From NCBI GenBank assembly GCA_900312665.1, contig ONZQ02000002.1, positions 1,153,865-1,217,864 on the forward strand: DNA of 64,000 nucleotides, written 5' to 3'. Of the stretch, positions 1 through 10,037 are shown in pieces. The stretch's first letter is position 1; every line of letters starts with the position of its first letter. The position numbers and the translations under genes are program-made. The notes beneath the pieces were generated by a model, which saw only the letters and a list, made by a program, of their open reading frames with translations, was not told the origin of the DNA and searched no databases. Source of the DNA: Cephalotrichum gorgonifer. Taxonomy: Eukaryota > Ascomycota > Sordariomycetes > Microascales > Microascaceae.

Positions 1-574
1 ACATTCCGCACCTAGAACTATGTCATTTAAAGGCAGCCAATATTTAAGATGAGGGTGCTCCAATATGGTCATGTTATACTGAGGACTGATGAGCCATGCA
101 GCTACTTCGGTGCACAGCGCTGGTCCTATGACACTCCCACCCAATGCCGGCTGTTTTAAGTACCCGCCTCACCCTCGATAGTCTGCTCCTCAGCACCCGA
201 TTGCCCCGTCACCTGCGGTATGGGATGGAATTTCAGAAAATCAAGCATCGTGACGTGATGAACCGATAGTCGTCGTTAGTGCCAACCCAGTCTCCATATC
301 CCGACATGACACTCCCGGGGCTTGAAGAACCGAGGAAGAGTACAAAGTGTTTTTTTCTGGCAACACGGAAACTAGACCTTCATTTTGCGGAAGGAGCCTT
401 AGACTTCGATACATATATCCAACCAGCCTACGGCCGGCGGATGCGTCTTGAGTCCGAGGCACAGGTGTACCTCCCTGAGCTGGTCAGGTATGGCGTCGAG
501 GTTATTCCTGGTCTCCCATGAGATCCACCTGTCATCAGCAGGCGCCCCGAGCCCAGCCTTCCTTTTCAATAGGC
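1..574. other. intergenic, no gene recognised
   Basis: No reading frame here resembles a known protein and no RNA gene was recognised. The stretch lies downstream of the sugar-transporter relic, which is on the minus strand. Confidence 0.5.
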
Positions 575-1390
575 TCACTCCACCTCAATAACATTCCCCA
601 TATCGTCCATTTGCACCGTGGTCTCCTTCCTTGGATTCTTCGATCGAAGATTCCCGACAACTGCTCGAGCATCTTCCCCGCCGCCTCCGGGAAGAAGAAA
701 TATATCAGTATACTCTCGACTACGATCCAGATGATATAGACGAGATACAGCCTCCGCCCAATCTCGATCACCACGGATATCCCGAATATATTCACGATCA
801 TGGCGATATTCACGAGGAGTCGCTTCAGCGATGTCCCCTTGCCCGTGCTCGGTTTTCCAGGGACTTAGCCACGTACAGGGTCTGGCAGGGCGTCATATCC
901 GAAGAGAAGTAGATCCCGTAGAGGTAAAGCGAGACGATAACGCCGTAGGCTAGGTTCTTATTGCCTGTGCACTCGGCTGTGAATGCATTCAGGGAGGTGA
1001 AGAAGAAGCAGGGCCGCTCAGGGAGCCCATAATCGTGGGGAAGCGATCGACCCTGTCGAGGAAGGTGGCGCCTACGACGGCTGCAATGAAGCAGACTAGA
1101 GGGTTTCCTGCGTTTATCAGGGGTTGTGTATTTGTGTCCTTGATGTCGGTGTTGTTCATCATTTGCGCCTGACAGAACGGGCGAAACAGGCAGATTATCT
1201 TGGTAAGACAGGAGGTCCCTAGAAAAATAGGCCCATGAGAGTCTGCGAGGATGGCGAGGCCTCTTCTGACGGTTCTTGGATATCAACAAGCAGGGAGACT
1301 CGGGGAAGAAGAGGACGGACTGTGGGGATGCGCCACGACCAGGCGTTGTCAAGTCAGGAGGGCCAGTATTGGTTGTTTGCTGAGTTGGAA
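575..1390 (-). pseudogene. MFS sugar-transporter relic, multiple frameshifts
   Basis: Read on the minus strand, this holds the C-terminal half of a fungal sugar-porter-family (lactose permease/hexose type) transporter broken over several frames. Recognisable pieces in order are DNAWSWRIPT, FFPESPCLLISKNR, INAGNPLVCFIAAVVGATFLDRV, FFTSLNAFTAECTGNKNL, AYGVIVSLYLYGIYFSS, then GTSLKRLLVNIAMIVNIFG, and FFFPEAAGKMLEQLSGIFD followed in another frame by KNPRKETTVQ and a TGA at 575-577. At least three frame changes and no plausible splice sites explain the joins, so I read it as a decayed gene. The N-terminal half is not visible upstream. The PESP and FPE..GK.LE motifs and their spacing are what identify the family. 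The substrate cannot be told. Sequencing error alone is unlikely to give so many shifts. Confidence 0.75.
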
Positions 1391-2082
1391 ATGGATATGA
1401 GGGTAGGGGGAGGGAGGAGCGCGTACGGCTTGGTTTCGAAGGTGCACCAGCCGGTTAGGGTGTTACCGATCCACCTGTTCTGATGTTAGTTCATCCTACT
1501 CACTCAGTCAGGATTCAGGCCCAGGTCATACCAGAAGTCGCTATACCTATATGGCTGGTTAGCACTATTCCGCGATGTGAAGAACAAGTGCTATCTAGGG
1601 TTTGGTGAACGAGCGGGCGTTCATATCCCCGCCATAAGACCTCTATACGCCGGATAAGCATCTCTACCGCATAAGCGGGCCTAACTAAGATGACTGTAGA
1701 TATAATAATGGCAATGCAATGCTGATTAGCACACATACTCAGGTGGTCTTTAAGGCATAAGAATGAGATTAAGTTCAATGACAAAGCAACAGTTGGCACG
1801 TCTCTCTAGAGGTCCTTTTTCTACCACCCGAATAACGGTGTTCTATGCTCGGCCCATTCATGGACTACGCATCCCATGCCCATCTCACTCACCTGTGCCA
1901 CCTACACGTAGGCAGTACATTCCAGAGGTATCAGAGCCTCATCATGCCAATGTTAGGCCGTTTGGAATGCAGCACAATGAGCCTCGAGCTAAATTCCCTG
2001 GACGGTTGGAGTCGAGGCTCAAGGTGCGAGATAGCAATATCAAAGTATTTGGGCACGTCATGCCGTAATCATTGTACCCTCA
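1391..2082. other. intergenic, no gene recognised
   Basis: Nothing beyond short chance frames. It separates the transporter relic from the tRNA-Ser gene and may contain the decayed N-terminal part of the relic, but I could not recognise it. Confidence 0.4.
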
Positions 2083-2175
2083 GGTAGCATGCCAGAGTGG
2101 TTAATGGGTGGGACTTGAATACATCAACCATATCCCATGGCTTCGGCCGCGTAGGTTCGAACCCTACTGCTATCG
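2083..2175 (+). tRNA. tRNA-Ser(UGA) with 12-nt intron
   Basis: A class II tRNA folds here. The acceptor stem GGTAGCA (2083-2089) pairs with TGCTATC (2168-2174) using one G-U pair, and the discriminator base is G (2175), as expected for serine. The T arm GTAGG-TTCGAAC-CCTAC is perfect, and a short variable arm with a TTC loop precedes it. The anticodon stem TGGGA (2109-2113) pairs with TCCCA (2133-2137) and the anticodon TGA is at 2116-2118. An intron of about 12 nt (roughly 2120-2131) follows the base after the anticodon, the canonical position. A T6 tract at 2181-2186 is a good Pol III terminator. Confidence 0.88.
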
Positions 2176-2180
2176 TTTAA

Positions 2181-2186
2181 TTTTTT
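2181..2186 (+). terminator. Pol III terminator of tRNA-Ser
   Basis: Six consecutive T on the coding strand, five bases after the tRNA discriminator base. Confidence 0.75.
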
Positions 2187-4315
2187 ACCAAAATCCTTTA
2201 ACTTTGTTGATAGCCTTGGCACTTGTCCTATTATTTTCTTTAACTGCTGTTCAATTTTCCAATGGAGAAAGGTGAGTGCCATGGCCCGAGTAATCACGAT
2301 AGCCCGAAAGACACTAGGGTATTAGGCGGTTTCTTACTAATACATGAAGTTGACCATGTTCCTAGTCTTAGTGTTGACTTAGGGGAAAGCTGAGAGCGTG
2401 GGTATGTCAAGGTGGGATGGGATGGTTGTAGTCCTCTCCAGCGGGAGCGTCTCGAGACTACCGAGGTATGTCTCTGGCTGGATGTCAGGGTGACAGCCAA
2501 TGTCAAGAGCACACTGATGCTCAAGATCAAAGTCATCCAGAGTATTATGGCCGGATATGGTTGATGTCATCCTCACCTGGCCACTTGTACCTTTTGGATC
2601 TCAGCCATAGTGATATGAGCTGGGGCTTCCAGTTTCTCGTCTCTCTCCACCGTTAAAAATGGAACGTTGGGAATAGAGGCAATTCGTCTTCTGGAGTATG
2701 AGGTATGAGGTTTGGCTACTTGAAAGAGGAGAGAGGCTGGGTATTTATCGAAACATCACCTGGCATAACTTAGAACGGACTGGTCAGTTTCAATGGTGAA
2801 AGGGGTGAATTTATAAGGACGAAGCTTGTGTCTAAGACTTTTGTGTGGTGACAAGAAGGAAGACAGGCAGTGTAGTGTTAGGATTCAGACACCTTGATCA
2901 ACAGAAGGCCGTTCATGGTCGGTTGTGGTAATGAAGGAGAGGCCCTGCAGGCAAGCAAGCTTCAAATCAGGACACACCTTCCGGGATACTTCATTCCGGT
3001 AGTCGTAAGTGCCGCATTTGGACTTCAAAGGGGAGTGTAGTGAATATTTCTAGTAACTGCATGGGTTCTTATTCTTCGGGTCGTGACTAAAAATATAGAG
3101 TTTGCTTTAGGTCGGCACCTATTAGAATTGTTCATGCTTGTTATCAACTCGACCCTTGTCGATCGAGTGATTCGCGAATAGGAAAGAAAGGCGGGTAGGA
3201 GGTTCGGAAAGGTAGGGCTGTCCGTCCATCCCAAGAAACGGCAGCACCCGCTCGGGGAATTATTCGGGGATGTAATAAGTGAACTGGACCAATAGCGCCC
3301 CTTAAGGAGGTGTTACGAGTCCAAGCACAAGTACAGGTACAGATTGTTGTTTAGCGTGCAAGTGACCCGATAAGGGTGGTTCCAATCTGCTGGGATGCGG
3401 GGGTCTCGGTCTAGTTCGTCTTGTTCTTGGAAGCGGATGAGCGTGAAATGTTACGTTGCTGTTCCACCCTCCGGCTCCGGTATCCCCGGCCTAGGAGGGC
3501 CGCCCGCCCACCCCTGATTGAAGTGCAGTGGGCGGTATGGCCACTAGTTCGGGCTGGAATTACCACGAGGATGGCTGAGCATGTCTCCGCCATAATAATA
3601 AGTGGGTCATCGAGGCTGGTTAGTCCACACCGAGTATCCGTATTTACATGCAGCACGCCGAACTTGTATGTATTATTATCCGCAGCCGACCCGGGCCACC
3701 AGAGATTCTGAACTCATGAAGTGGAAGGGTGAGGAGATGGATGTTGATCAGACCCATCAATCCCGCGGGAGTGGACCAATACCTTCCCATCAGCAGTGGG
3801 TGTCGGTCGTGGAATGAGAATTCGATACGCTTTAATATTTGTGTATTTTCCTCTGTCAACACCGAGCACTACTTGTACTGGTACCTGGAATGAGTACTCG
3901 TACGAGACAGGCTATCAATGCAATACTATGACTACAAGTACAGTGGTTTCCCCGCCTGTCTCCGCCTATGGGTGGGGTCATCTCCGCACAGTCAGTGGGG
4001 CGAGACCCTCCATGCCCCTCTTCATTCGGGGAGTGAGGGGCATTTCCCTGTAACGTGATAACTATAGCTCCAGGGGTTTTTTGACCCGATCCCCGAACCT
4101 CCATACATAAGACCCCCGGAGCGGACAGCTAGCTCCATGGAGAAAAAAAAATATATTGATTGCCCTCCATCTCGCTTTGTGCACTCTTGCTCGTACTCGT
4201 ACTTAGACCTGCGACAACCCGATACCCGGTGCTTCCTCAATACGACGTACGACGCGCGACCTACAACACACCTTACTTGTCTCCGGGGACCTTGCTCCCC
4301 CCCTTTACCTCCATA
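2187..4315. other. intergenic and upstream region of beta-galactosidase
   Basis: No gene is supported in these 2.1 kb. Near the gene it carries two GTACTCGTAC-type motifs (around 3892-3906 and 4191-4204) and an A-rich tract followed by TATATT at about 4140-4157. An open frame continues upstream of the chosen ATG to 4160 but begins with TTG, not ATG, so it is taken as leader. Confidence 0.5.
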
Positions 4316-7300
4316 ATGTCGTGCCCCGAAACCAAACCCGACTGGAACAACCCCCTCGTCATCCACCGAAACACCCTCCCGACCCGAGCCCACTTCTTCT
4401 CCTACACCGACGAGGACAAGGCCCTGGCCCGCGACCGCGAGCAGAGCGAGTACCACTCCCTCAACGGCGTCTGGCAGTTCCGCCACGATGCATCCCCCCT
4501 CGAGGCCCCCACCTGGGAGAGCCAGGACCCCCTGACCTGGGATAGCGTCAAGGTCCCCGGCATGTGGCAGCTCCAGGGTTACGGCCGCCCGCTGTATACC
4601 AACGTCAACTACCCCTTCCCCGTCGACCCTCCCCACGTCCCCGTCATAAACCAGACTGGCTCATACTGGCGGAGGTTCACTGTGCCTGAGGAGTGGAAGG
4701 CTCACGGCCACCAGATCCGGCTCCGCTTCGAGGGCGTGGACAGTGCGTTCCATGTCTGGATTAATGGCGAGGAGGTCGGGTACAGCCAGGGGAGCCGGAA
4801 CGCTCACGAGTTTGATATCACGACTTTCCTGAAAGGGTCGGGAGAGGTAGACACTGTCGCGGTTCGAGTCTACGAGTTCTGCGATGGGTCGTATATTGAG
4901 AGGCAGGATCAGTGGTTGCTGTCCGGCATCTTCAGGGATGTGTACCTCATTTCCCTTCCACTGAGCGCCATCACCGACTTCAGCACCGTTCCCGAGATCG
5001 ACGACTCCTTCACCAAGGCCACGCTCCGGACTAGCGTGAAGATCCAGGGCGATGCGCAGGGCCCGGTGGCCCTCAAGCTCCGCGGACCTGACGGCGCCGT
5101 CATCAAGGAGGACAGCTTCCAGCCCTCCGAGTCGAGCGCTATCGCCGTGGAGGGGGACCAGCTGAAGCTGTGGTCTGCCGAGGACCCTGTTCTCTACACT
5201 CTGACGCTATCCTACAACGGCCGCGTCATCTGCCACCGGATAGGCTTCCGGCGCATCGAGCTAAAGGACGCCAAAATGCTGGTCAACGGGAAGCCCATCA
5301 TCTTCTACGGTGTCAACAGGCACGAGCACCACCCCGAGCACGGCCGCGCTGTCCCCTACGAATACATGCGCGCCGATCTTCTGCTCATGAAGAGCCACAA
5401 CATCAACGCCCTCCGCTGCTCTCACCAGCCCAACGATCCCCGCCTTTACGAGGTTGCCGACGAGCTGGGTCTGTACGTCATCGCAGAGGCTGACCTGGAG
5501 AGCCACGGTTTCACCACGGTAGAGAACCCGAACATACAAAACCGGGAGAGCCTGGATGACGAGCAGATCATCAGGGCGGCCTATGATCTGGCAGCGAAGT
5601 GGGTTGCTGATAACCCTGACTGGAGGGAGCAGCACCTCGACCGCGCCGAGCAGCTCGTCGAAAGGTTCAAGAATTACACGTCAGTGGTGATCTGGTCCCT
5701 GGGGAACGAGGCCGCATACGGGAGGAATCACGTGGATATGTCCAACTGGATCAAGAAGACGGACCCGAGCCGGCTGATTCACTACGAGGGCGATTTCCAC
5801 GCCAAGACGGCGGATATGTACAGCGCCATGTACTACCCCGTCGACGTGCTGAAGAAGCACTCTGCTGACAGGCCTGACAAGCCCATGATCCTGTGCGAGT
5901 ATGGACACGCCATGGGAAATGGGCCTGGCGGGCTGAAGGACTACATCGAGGCGTACCGGAGTGAGGAGAGGCTGCAGGGTGGGTTCATCTGGGAGTGGTC
6001 CAACCACGGTCTGCTGAAGAAGGAGGGGACGAGGTCGTTCTATGCGTACGGTGGTGACTTTGGGGATTACCCCAATGATGGGGACTTCGTGATGGATGGG
6101 CTCTTGTTCTCGGACCATACGCCTACACCAGGCTTGGTGGAGTATAAGAAGGCTATCGAGCCAGTGACGGTCAGGGCCGTGGATGGGAAGTTGGAGGTGA
6201 CGAACCACTACGACTTCGTTGGCCTTGAACATCTTGAGGCATCTTGGCACTTGACGAGTGAGAAGGGGAATGGGGAGGCCACGGGCCTTGAGTTGCCTGT
6301 GGTGAAGGCGGGCGAGAGCCAGCTTATGGACTCCCCCGTGCCACTGACCCAGGGTTCCGAGGCCGCTTGGCTCACCATCAACTTCTGCCTCAAGAATGAC
6401 ACCGCGTGGGCGAAGAAGGGCCATGAGATCGCCTGGGCCCAGATCCCGCTGTTCAACCCTGAGGTCGTCGCCGTCCCGGCTGCGCCCAAGCCCTCTGGGG
6501 CCCTGACCGTCCGACAGGCTCCCGGCCGCCTCGTCATCGAGGACGCGTCCGCCAACTCGACCCTGACCTTCGACTGTGTGAGGGGTGGCCTGCAGTGGGT
6601 CGCCGCCGGCTCCAAGGTCCTCACCCGCGGCCCGGAGCTGGGCATCTACCGCGCTCAGACGCAGAACGACTCCGGCTTCGGCGGGGACGGCAAGGCGTGG
6701 GATAAGCTGTACCTCAACGCTGCTAGCATGCACGTCCGTGGTGTCAAGTGGGAGGTCAACGGAGACGCTGTGACGGTCACGGCCGAGGTGCGTGTCGCGC
6801 CGCCGGTGCTAGAGTGGGCGTGTAACGCGGTAATGACGTATACCGTCACGGCCGCCGAGGTGCGGGTGCACGTCAAGGGTGACTTCTCGGGGAGGCACCC
6901 GGAGTACGTCCCCCGCCTGGGCCTAACCATGGGGATGCCCAAGGCGTATAACCGGGCTGCGTGGTTCGGACCTGGTCCTGGGGAGTCGTACCGGGACTCG
7001 AAGCAGGCGGCGAGGTTCGGCGTGTGGGCTGCGGATGTGGAGGAGCTCGAGACCAAGTACGAGTTCCCCCAGGAGAACGGAAACCGGACGGATGTGAGGT
7101 GGGCGAGGTTTGAGTCGAAGGAGGACGACGTGAAGCTGGAGGCTAGGATGGAGACGCCCTTCAACTTCTCGCTGAGGAGGCATACGCTGGATGCGCTGGA
7201 TAAGGCGAGGCACCCGTATGAGCTGGCCGAGGCGGATGAGAGCGTGTTGAACATTGACTATGTGCAGCATGGTCTGGGGTCTGGGAGCTGCGGACCGCCG

Positions 7301-7369
7301 CCGTTTGAGGCAGATAGGTTGGTTGCAGGGCCGTTTGAGTTCACGACTGTTCTGCGGATTGTCCAGTAG
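4316..7369 (+). CDS. beta-galactosidase, GH2 (LacZ-type), cytosolic
   Basis: This intronless gene encodes 1017 aa, close to the 1024 aa of E. coli LacZ, and would hydrolyse beta-galactosides such as lactose. The GH2 architecture runs in order: jelly-roll sugar-binding domain (about 40-220, with SYWRRFTVP and FEGVDSAFHVWINGEEVGY), Ig-like domain, TIM barrel (about 320-620), and a C-terminal beta-galactosidase small-chain domain (from about 730). The LacZ signatures NRHEHHPEHG, VIWSLGNEAAYGRNH (acid/base Glu465) and MILCEYGHAMGN (nucleophile Glu528) are intact. The ATG at 4316 is the first in the frame; upstream codons begin only with TTG. No signal peptide is seen, so the enzyme should be intracellular and need a sugar importer. 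No sugar transporter is adjacent apart from the relic at 0.6-1.4 kb. Codon use is strongly GC3-biased. Confidence 0.95.
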   Translation: MSCPETKPDWNNPLVIHRNTLPTRAHFFSYTDEDKALARDREQSEYHSLNGVWQFRHDASPLEAPTWESQDPLTWDSVKVPGMWQLQGYGRPLYTNVNYPFPVDPPHVPVINQTGSYWRRFTVPEEWKAHGHQIRLRFEGVDSAFHVWINGEEVGYSQGSRNAHEFDITTFLKGSGEVDTVAVRVYEFCDGSYIERQDQWLLSGIFRDVYLISLPLSAITDFSTVPEIDDSFTKATLRTSVKIQGDAQGPVALKLRGPDGAVIKEDSFQPSESSAIAVEGDQLKLWSAEDPVLYTLTLSYNGRVICHRIGFRRIELKDAKMLVNGKPIIFYGVNRHEHHPEHGRAVPYEYMRADLLLMKSHNINALRCSHQPNDPRLYEVADELGLYVIAEADLESHGFTTVENPNIQNRESLDDEQIIRAAYDLAAKWVADNPDWREQHLDRAEQLVERFKNYTSVVIWSLGNEAAYGRNHVDMSNWIKKTDPSRLIHYEGDFHAKTADMYSAMYYPVDVLKKHSADRPDKPMILCEYGHAMGNGPGGLKDYIEAYRSEERLQGGFIWEWSNHGLLKKEGTRSFYAYGGDFGDYPNDGDFVMDGLLFSDHTPTPGLVEYKKAIEPVTVRAVDGKLEVTNHYDFVGLEHLEASWHLTSEKGNGEATGLELPVVKAGESQLMDSPVPLTQGSEAAWLTINFCLKNDTAWAKKGHEIAWAQIPLFNPEVVAVPAAPKPSGALTVRQAPGRLVIEDASANSTLTFDCVRGGLQWVAAGSKVLTRGPELGIYRAQTQNDSGFGGDGKAWDKLYLNAASMHVRGVKWEVNGDAVTVTAEVRVAPPVLEWACNAVMTYTVTAAEVRVHVKGDFSGRHPEYVPRLGLTMGMPKAYNRAAWFGPGPGESYRDSKQAARFGVWAADVEELETKYEFPQENGNRTDVRWARFESKEDDVKLEARMETPFNFSLRRHTLDALDKARHPYELAEADESVLNIDYVQHGLGSGSCGPPPFEADRLVAGPFEFTTVLRIVQ

Positions 7370-7714
7370 GGAGCGAGGAGATACTTGGGGGGTTAGCTCG
7401 AGTATATGGTTTTCTGGGGGGGATACATGCCTCTGTTTAGGTCGATAGAGTAAATGCAGTCTTATTAATCGATGAAGTAAAGTTTAAATGCTATCTTGGT
7501 ATTATATATATTGTCGAAAAGCTTGTCCGAGTCCCCTGCCCTAAGATGCGCGGCAACCCCGCCCATGTACTCACGATGAATTCCCACCGCCATTCCTAAA
7601 TACTAGCCCATGCCTCATGATAAACGATATATATCCGCTCAAGCACCGATGACCGTTAGATATGAACGTATGTCAAAATCTTCACGCCTACAACAGCTTC
7701 TTCAAGTCATGCTC
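7370..7714. other. convergent 3' UTR region
   Basis: Short spacer between the convergent beta-galactosidase and CDF genes. It contains AT-rich stretches such as TATTATATATATT at about 7500 that could serve 3'-end formation. No gene is seen. Confidence 0.5.
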
Positions 7715-9050
7715 CTATACCCGCGAGTTAGAACGGCTCATCCCGAATTCATAGGGATAGTCAAATAGGGGACTACCTACCGGCTTATGACTCGTCTCAT
7801 AGTCGATGTGGACAAACGCCCTCTCGACGCAGGGCAGGCGCTCAAGTTTGATCTGGAGGTCCTCGGCAACGTCGTGGATAACCTCCAGCCTCTCATTGCG
7901 GTCCATGACAATGTCAACCTCGACGAGCAGCCTTGGCCCCGTGTGGTACGCGCGGACGGTATCGATACACACGACGAGGGGCGAGTGCGTCATGGCTATT
8001 GCGCGTTAGCAGTTACAGACAATCAAGGTCTGAATTCAGGGACAAAAACTCACAGATGTAGGTGATCAGTTGAAGTGTCTCCCGATCGGCGCTCACGCCA
8101 ATCAGGAGCTGAAACTCGTCATACGCCGTGTGCAGCCACAGCCCCGAGATCAAAAGCGACAGGAGGATCGCACCCATCGGATCGATCCACCACTTCAGCT
8201 TACTCCCGCCAACAGAGGTCAGGATACCGAACCCGTTGATGAATAGGTCGTTCCGGTGGTCCCGCCATAGGATGTCGACCTGGGAGTAAATGTGCTTGAT
8301 CGTCCAGCACATGAAGAAGAGAGTGAGCTTCGTCGCAAACGCCACGGCAACCGCGATGACGGAGGGGAGCCAGAACTTGTTCGTCTCCTCCTCGGAGCCC
8401 GCGGCGAGGTCGCGAGCCGACATGACGATCAGCACGAGGGAGACGGAGAACATGATAAAGGAGAAGACAATGTTGCCCGCGGTAGAGATGCGTGCGCGGC
8501 CGGACGGGTAGCGGCGGGGGTCAACTTTGTCCACCGCACGGTGCGACATGAAGAGCATGAACCCGGATAGAGGATCGAAGATGGAGTCCGCCATAGTAAC
8601 GAATAGGGAAAGGGAACCGGAGGACACGGCGCCATATAGCTGCAGGGCGGCGAGGAAGACGTTCGCGACGAGGGATCCCTTGACGCAGATGGCGTACATG
8701 AGGTTGTTCTTTCCGTGCTCATCCTTTACCTCCTGCTCGTGTTCGTCGACGGACTTGAGCATGGCACGGATGTTCTCGTTCTGGCCCAGGTAGAAGTCCT
8801 TTACGCCGTCGGTCTTGGCCCATGGTGCTTGCCGCCGCTTCCGGGAGCTGTTGGCTGTGATCTCCGCCTCGTCCTTGATATGGGCGGATAGACCGAGCGG
8901 GTCACGGACATCATGCTGGAACTCGACGTCCTTGCCCGAGGGAGGGGGAATGATGGCGCGCTGGTGGATCCCGCTAGCTCCAGCTCGGGCGATGGAGCTT
9001 AACGGGATCTCGTCGACGACATGTTCGGCACTTGGTGATTTCCCAGCCAT
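7715..9050 (-). CDS. CDF metal transporter, Mn-type (DxxxD)
   Basis: Two exons, complement(7715..7995, 8054..9050), give 425 aa. The 58-nt intron has donor GTGAGT and acceptor CAATAG, and the phases close. The protein has a hydrophilic N-terminus of about 125 aa, then six predicted TM segments and a C-terminal cytoplasmic ferredoxin-like domain (ending VHIDYET). TM2 carries MADSIFDPLSG and TM5 carries WRDHRNDLFING, so both metal-site motifs are DxxxD. That is the signature of Mn-CDF members such as plant MTP8-11, as opposed to the HxxxD of Zn-CDFs. Cation diffusion facilitators exchange a divalent metal for protons, moving it out of the cytosol to an organelle or out of the cell. Mn2+ is therefore the likely substrate; Fe2+ is possible. 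The membrane is unknown. Confidence 0.92.
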
Positions 9051-10037
9051 GGTTTCTGATGGCCGGATAAGCGTCCGATGTGCAGCTCGTTGGATGGCCG
9101 AGGCAACTTAGCGGCGGGTGGGACGGAATGTGAGGAAGCTATGGAATACTAAACGAGGCGGGGAACTGAAGGAAGGCGTCTTTTTTTTTTCTTGGGTGGC
9201 GTTGAGCGCTATTAGGATGGGACGCGCAGCGGCGTGACTGGCCGGGGACATCAAAGTGGAGTCCAAATTGCTTCTTATCAATCAACTCGGTGACCTCCTC
9301 GCACTAGTGGCTGGGCAGTGTGACACACCTGCGAACTGGTGTGGATAGGTATGCTGAAATGAGAAGGACCGCCTTCTCTGTGTGTCATGTGGCTTTCTTT
9401 GCTCGTACAATTGCGTCATCAATTTCCGCCTCAATCTCCATGACCGTTGAAAATTCGTAACTACGGAGTCGTCGTACAACTAGTTATGCACGATGGCCTA
9501 CTAAAGTAAACCATCAACAATTCTCAACCGCCGGTTAGGACTATGTATGACATTATAATACACCATGTACAAGTCTGGGGTATTATAGGCGAACCAAACA
9601 ACCAGCTGCTATCAATTGAGCGGTCCGTTCGCAGACACACCTGGTTAATTGCTCCCAACAGTGTTGCATTAACTAGTGAAGATGGAATGTAGCTAAGTTC
9701 TGCACAGGGGTTGGTTGGGCTGACAAGTATGACCAGAGCTTGGGTTGCCCAAGTTCCAAATTATACGCGCAGGTTGTGCGGAAGTAACCGGAGCTTTTAC
9801 CTTTCAACAAGAATGTTACTAGTGGATATCCCCGCAAAAGTCATACCTTTGGACGGGTGGCTAGTATGCATCTGAGTTCAAGCTAAACCAACCGATGAGG
9901 GGCGAGGCAGGTGGCGCAACTACGACTTTCTGTTCGACTGACTAGCTGAGAATATGCCACGTATAACACCCGGTATCTTGTTACAGTACCGTATGAGTAT
10001 ACTTGCATTGACGTCCCAGACACCTCTAGAAGCGTCT
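9051..10037. other. intergenic, CDF promoter region
   Basis: Upstream region of the minus-strand CDF gene and downstream of the minus-strand SET gene. A T10 tract sits near 9181-9190. No gene was recognised. Confidence 0.5.

Noticed and set aside
4160..4315. Upstream extension of the beta-galactosidase resembling a signal peptide (SLCALLLVLVLRP)
   Set aside because: The frame there starts with TTG, not ATG, and LacZ-type GH2 enzymes are cytosolic; treated as leader sequence.
5681..6733. Open frame of 350 codons on the minus strand
   Set aside because: Antisense shadow of the beta-galactosidase with no recognisable domain.
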